From Stigmatella aurantiaca DW4/3-1 (GTDB taxonomy: Bacteria > Myxococcota > Myxococcia > Myxococcales > Myxococcaceae), in assembly GCF_000165485.1 (NCBI RefSeq), contig NC_014623.1, positions 5,660,893 to 5,724,892 on the forward strand: 64,000 nt of DNA. The letters run 5' to 3'. Below, in pieces: positions 61,153-64,000 of this stretch (the first letter of the stretch is position 1; the number at the start of each line of letters is the position of its first letter). Under the pieces are notes generated by a model, which ran no database searches, was not told the origin of the DNA, and was given only the letters and a program-made list of their open reading frames with translations. Made by a program: the position numbers and the translations under genes.

Positions 61153-61485
61153 GTGAAAGCCTATGCCTTCCTCGCCGTGGCCATCCTCGCGGAGGTGATC
61201 GCGACGTCCTCTCTCAAGGCGACCGCGGAATTCACCCGCCTGTGGCCGAGCGTGCTGGTGGCCGCGGGCTATGTCACCGCGTTCTACTTCCTGACCTTGT
61301 CCCTGCGCTCGATTCCGATCGGCATCGCCTATGCCCTCTGGAGCGGCGTCGGCATCATCCTGGTGGCCATCGCGGGCTACGTGCTCTACCAGCAAAAGCT
61401 GGACCCCGCGGCCATCGCGGGCATCGCGATGATTCTCGGCGGCTGCCTGGTCATCAACCTCTTCTCGAAGAGCGCGGGCCACTGA
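61153..61485 (+). CDS. emrE: Small multidrug resistance (EmrE-type) transporter
   Basis: A 110-residue four-helix SMR protein. The proton/substrate-coupling Glu14 is in AILAEVIATSSLKAT, very close to EmrE. FTRLWPSV, SLRSIPIGIAYALWSGVG and GGCLVINL follow the family pattern. Start GTG 61153 has AGGAGA upstream by 6 bp. EmrE-type members export cationic compounds such as quaternary ammonium; the Gdx (guanidinium) branch has different residues around the helix-1 Glu. No regulator is adjacent. Confidence 0.92.
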   Translation: MKAYAFLAVAILAEVIATSSLKATAEFTRLWPSVLVAAGYVTAFYFLTLSLRSIPIGIAYALWSGVGIILVAIAGYVLYQQKLDPAAIAGIAMILGGCLVINLFSKSAGH

Positions 61486-61708
61486 GTTTCCGCGAGTTCG
61501 CGCGGCGGCGGCCAACCGGCTCACGCCACCGGAGCGGGCGCTCCAAGGTCCCCACGCTCCGGTGACGCGGCCGGGGACATCGAAGAGAACCGCCTCTTCA
61601 AGCCCCTGAGCGAACTCAGATGCCGCTAGCAGACAGGCTCTGAGCGCAGGAGTCAACCTGCCGGGCCGCACCGCCCCACCCCGCTGCGCCAGAAGCGCCG
61701 TCTGGCTC
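61486..61708. other. Intergenic gap before the his operon end
   Basis: A 223-bp gap between convergent emrE and hisIE. Longer frames here lack any family features. No clear terminator was identified; a GC-rich stretch 61495-61560 may form weak hairpins. Confidence 0.4.
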
Positions 61709-62329
61709 TCAGCGAGGGGACGGCTTGATGGCGCGTTGCGCCAGGACTTGCTTGACGTCCTCCAGTTGGATGCCCAGGGGACGTACCGCCACGAGCAGGT
61801 GATAGAGCACATCCGCCGCTTCTTCCATCGCCCGGTGCCTGTCTCCATCCGCGCAGGCCGTCACCAACTCCGCGCCCTCCTCGCCAATCTTCTTCAGCCG
61901 GAGGTTTCGATCCTCCAGCAACCTGCGCGTGTAGCTCGGCTTCTCTCCAGGCGGCGGTGTCTGCGCGGCGCGCTCGGTGATGGTGGCATCCAGGGCCACC
62001 AAGGCATCCAGCCGTCCCGGGCCAAAGCAGGTCTCCTCCCCTGTATGACAGGCGGGACCCGCCTTCTCCACGCGCGCCAGGACCGCGTCCCCGTCGCAGT
62101 CGGCCATGAGGGACACCACGCGCTGCACATTGCCGCTGGTGGCCCCCTTGTGCCACAGGCCCCGCGTGCGGGAGCGGTAGTGCATCTCCCCCGTGGCCAG
62201 CGTCCGCTCCAGCGCCTCCCGGTCCGCGTGCGCCACCATCAGCACGTCCCCGCTGCGGGCATCCTGCGTCACCACGGTGACCAGCCCATTGCCCTTGGTG
62301 AAATCCAGCTTGGAGAGATCCAGCGTCAT
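61709..62329 (-). CDS. hisIE: Bifunctional phosphoribosyl-AMP cyclohydrolase / phosphoribosyl-ATP diphosphatase
   Basis: A 206-residue fusion for steps 2 and 3 of histidine synthesis. The HisI half carries [14 protein letters not shown] and [12 protein letters not shown], the zinc/Mg motifs. The HisE half carries [17 protein letters not shown] and [15 protein letters not shown]. Its ATG overlaps the stop of hisF (ATGA), showing coupling. It is the last gene of the operon in this window. Confidence 0.96.
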   Translation of the reverse strand: MTLDLSKLDFTKGNGLVTVVTQDARSGDVLMVAHADREALERTLATGEMHYRSRTRGLWHKGATSGNVQRVVSLMADCDGDAVLARVEKAGPACHTGEETCFGPGRLDALVALDATITERAAQTPPPGEKPSYTRRLLEDRNLRLKKIGEEGAELVTACADGDRHRAMEEAADVLYHLLVAVRPLGIQLEDVKQVLAQRAIKPSPR

Positions 62330-63090
62330 GCATGGCTCCTGATGCGGAGGCCGCTTCCCAGCAGCAGCGTTTTGATGGCGCCCACGGTGGTGAGCCCGTC
62401 ATGGAGGATGCCCGCCACCAGCGCCGCATCCGCCTTGCCATCCGTGAGCGCCTCTCGCACGTGCTGTGCGTTCCCAGCGCCCCCCGAAGCGATGACCGGC
62501 ACGGCCACCGCCTCGGCGACGGCCCGTGTCAGCTCCAGGTCATATCCCGAGCGGGCCCCATCCCGGTCGATGCTCGTGAGGAGCACTTCCCCAGCCCCCC
62601 GGCGGACACACTCGCGGGCCCAGTCCACCGCATCCAACCCCGTGGGGGTCCGGCCTCCACGGGTGTAGACGCGCCATCGGCCGTCCTCGCGCCGGGCATC
62701 GATGCTGGCCACCACGCACTGGGCGCCGAAGCGCTCCGCGCACGCGGTGAGCAACTCCGGGTTCGTCACCGCCGCCGAGTTGATGCTCACCTTGTCCGCC
62801 CCCGCCCGGAGCGCTCGGCCCACGTCGTCCGCGGTGCGCACGCCCCCGCCCACCGTCAGGGGGATGAAGAGCCGCTCGGAGGTGCGATGGACGACATCCC
62901 ACAACGTCTCCCGCTCCTCGGCGCTGGCGGAGATGTCGAGGAAGGTCACCTCGTCCGCCCCTTCGGCCTCGTAGCGCATGGCCAGCGCCACCGGGTCGCC
63001 CACATCGCGCAGTCCCTCGAACTGGACGCCCTTCACCACCCGTCCGCCCTTCATGTCCAGACAGACGATCAACCGCCGCGCCAGCATCAC
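62326..63090 (-). CDS. hisF: Imidazole glycerol phosphate synthase cyclase subunit
   Basis: A 254-residue (beta/alpha)8 enzyme using ammonia from HisH to close the imidazole ring. Hallmarks are [14 protein letters not shown] with a catalytic Asp, [30 protein letters not shown] with the second Asp, and PVIASGGAG. The start overlaps hisB by ATGA. HisH is not in the window; it may lie upstream beyond the edge. Confidence 0.97.
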   Translation of the reverse strand: MMLARRLIVCLDMKGGRVVKGVQFEGLRDVGDPVALAMRYEAEGADEVTFLDISASAEERETLWDVVHRTSERLFIPLTVGGGVRTADDVGRALRAGADKVSINSAAVTNPELLTACAERFGAQCVVASIDARREDGRWRVYTRGGRTPTGLDAVDWARECVRRGAGEVLLTSIDRDGARSGYDLELTRAVAEAVAVPVIASGGAGNAQHVREALTDGKADAALVAGILHDGLTTVGAIKTLLLGSGLRIRSHA

Positions 63091-63623
63091 TTCACCTCCA
63101 GGGCGATGGAGCCCTTGGTGCTGAAGACCGTGCCCGAGTCCACCATGGCATCCCGCAGCGCCAGGCCAAGCGCCTTGAAGGCCGCCTCCGTGAGGTGGTG
63201 GCTGTCCTTGCCCCGGAGGATGCGCAGGTGGAGCGTCACCTTGGCGTGCTCGCAGAACGAGCGCATCCAGTGGTCATACAGCCGGTTGCGCAGCGGCCCG
63301 CGGTAGTAGAAGCGTCCGCAGGTGTCGATGACCGCCTGCACCAGGGCGTCATCCATGGGCAGGGTGCGCTCGCCATAGCGCGCGGCAGTGGGAGGGATGA
63401 TCTGATACACCGCCGTGCCCAGGGTAATGGCCACGTCCTCCATGATGTGGTGGCGCAAATCCCCCCGCGCGTGGAGCGTCATGTCCAGCCCCGCGTAGCG
63501 CGCGAAGGTCCCCAGCATGTGGTCGAAGAACTTCAGGCCGGTGTCCACCTGGGCCACGCCCTTGCCCCGCGTCAGCTCGATGCGGATCTGGGTCTCCTTC
63601 GTCTCCCGGGTCACGATCGTCAT
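63087..63623 (-). CDS. hisB: Imidazoleglycerol-phosphate dehydratase
   Basis: A 178-residue mono-functional HisB (no fused phosphatase), a manganese enzyme. The metal motifs are [27 protein letters not shown] and the [13 protein letters not shown] repeat. Somewhat shorter than the usual 195 residues because of a compact N-terminus ([17 protein letters not shown]). The ATGA overlap with hisA on one side and hisF on the other shows tight coupling. Confidence 0.96.
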   Translation of the reverse strand: MTIVTRETKETQIRIELTRGKGVAQVDTGLKFFDHMLGTFARYAGLDMTLHARGDLRHHIMEDVAITLGTAVYQIIPPTAARYGERTLPMDDALVQAVIDTCGRFYYRGPLRNRLYDHWMRSFCEHAKVTLHLRILRGKDSHHLTEAAFKALGLALRDAMVDSGTVFSTKGSIALEVK

Positions 63624-64000
63624 GCGAACTCCCGTGCGACCGCGGCCGCGTCGAGCTTCCCCGTATAGAGGGCCATGCCAATGACGGCCCCATGGGCGCC
63701 CGCGTCCGCCAGGGCCCGGAGGTCTTCCAGCGTCGTCACGCCGCCCGAGGCATACACCCGGTGACGGCTCTCGCGAATCACCTCCTGCATCAAGGGCAGA
63801 TCCACCCCACCCATCTGCCCTTCCTTGTGGACGGCCGTCACCAGCAGCCCTCCCAGGGGCAGCGGGTCCAGCACCGCGAGCACGTCCTTCACATCCCGGG
63901 CGCTGCCCGCCGTCCAGCCTCGCGTCACCACCTCGCGGCCCTTCACGTCCGCGGCCACCACCACGCGGCCCGGAAAGCGCCCGGCCACATCCGCCAGCCA
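63620..64000 (-). CDS. hisA: HisA (phosphoribosylformimino-AICAR-P isomerase), C-terminal part
   Basis: 127 codons of HisA are inside the window; the 5' part is cut by the right edge, with the frame open to base 64000. The visible C-terminal half shows VVVAADVKGREVVTRGW with the catalytic Asp region, YASGGVTTLEDLRAL and GAVIGMALYTGKLD, typical of HisA. The gene's TGA overlaps the hisB ATG (ATGA). Together with hisB-hisF-hisIE it forms one operon. Confidence 0.93.
   Translation of the reverse strand, partial: WLADVAGRFPGRVVVAADVKGREVVTRGWTAGSARDVKDVLAVLDPLPLGGLLVTAVHKEGQMGGVDLPLMQEVIRESRHRVYASGGVTTLEDLRALADAGAHGAVIGMALYTGKLDAAAVAREFA

Noticed and set aside
61060-61848. 262-codon minus-strand frame
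   Set aside because: It overlaps emrE and hisIE antisense or out of frame and has no motif.
1-64000. tRNA, rRNA, CRISPR arrays, prophage genes
   Set aside because: None was seen on reading the gaps: no cloverleaf-like segment, no regularly spaced repeats and no phage structural genes. A covariance-model scan would be the decisive test.

Overview
The window is high-GC DNA with almost wall-to-wall genes, many secreted lipoproteins, a eukaryote-type Ser/Thr kinase, class III cyclases fused to STAND-type ATPase/TPR modules, RCC1 and MopE-type repeats, NGLSA peptide repeats and a basic histone-H1-like protein. Together these point to a myxobacterium, most likely of the Cystobacterineae (Stigmatella/Archangium/Cystobacter group). 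The genus is an inference from gene style, not a database match. I saw no rRNA, tRNA, CRISPR array, prophage or replication origin.

Layout. 1-8.1 kb: a TonB-dependent receptor with a following lipoprotein (cut by the window edge), a PLP aminotransferase, small membrane proteins, an HSL-type hydrolase and a secreted PKD/esterase. 8.1-15.7 kb: a decayed, partly AT-richer accessory stretch. It holds a Notum/pectinacetylesterase-like gene broken by a stop codon, an insertion and frameshifts, a low-GC RCC1/MopE repeat lipoprotein, an IS701-type transposase remnant, a Cys-rich mini-lipoprotein, a collagen-like lipoprotein and two copies of a 25-nt hairpin repeat. 15.9-25.9 kb: a Ser/Thr kinase, an ASCH-like protein, a TIP30-like reductase, a multi-PAS histidine kinase, an orphan protein and a large peptidase/beta-propeller/outer-membrane-barrel lipoprotein. 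25.9-37.9 kb: nadD, a degenerate phosphoesterase, a NamZ-type muramidase, a cyclase with HEAT-like tail, a TPR protein, mutS2, a NYN nuclease, a cyclase-STAND-TPR regulator and an NGLSA-repeat protein. 37.9-45.3 kb: RNase R, a basic protein with a chagasin-like C-terminus, moeA, ribA and a metallo-beta-lactamase-fold hydrolase.

45.3-54.0 kb is a lipoate and 2-oxo-acid dehydrogenase block on the minus strand: lpd, an M19 dipeptidase, lipA, E2, a ClpX-type zinc-finger AAA protein and a LipB-Nudix fusion. Octanoyl transfer (LipB), sulfur insertion (LipA), the lipoylated E2 and its reoxidation by Lpd are therefore encoded together, but no E1 genes are present. 55.2-58.9 kb holds a compact minus-strand operon of an HD-like protein, a methyltransferase and a YcaO protein. 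This is the best candidate here for an undescribed peptide-modifying system. 59.5-61.5 kb holds an acyltransferase, an H1-like protein and an SMR efflux pump. 61.7-64 kb is the end of a histidine operon (hisA-hisB-hisF-hisIE) with ATGA start/stop overlaps throughout.

Most antisense open frames are artefacts of high GC content and were ignored. Functions are family assignments made by eye from motifs. No search was run.
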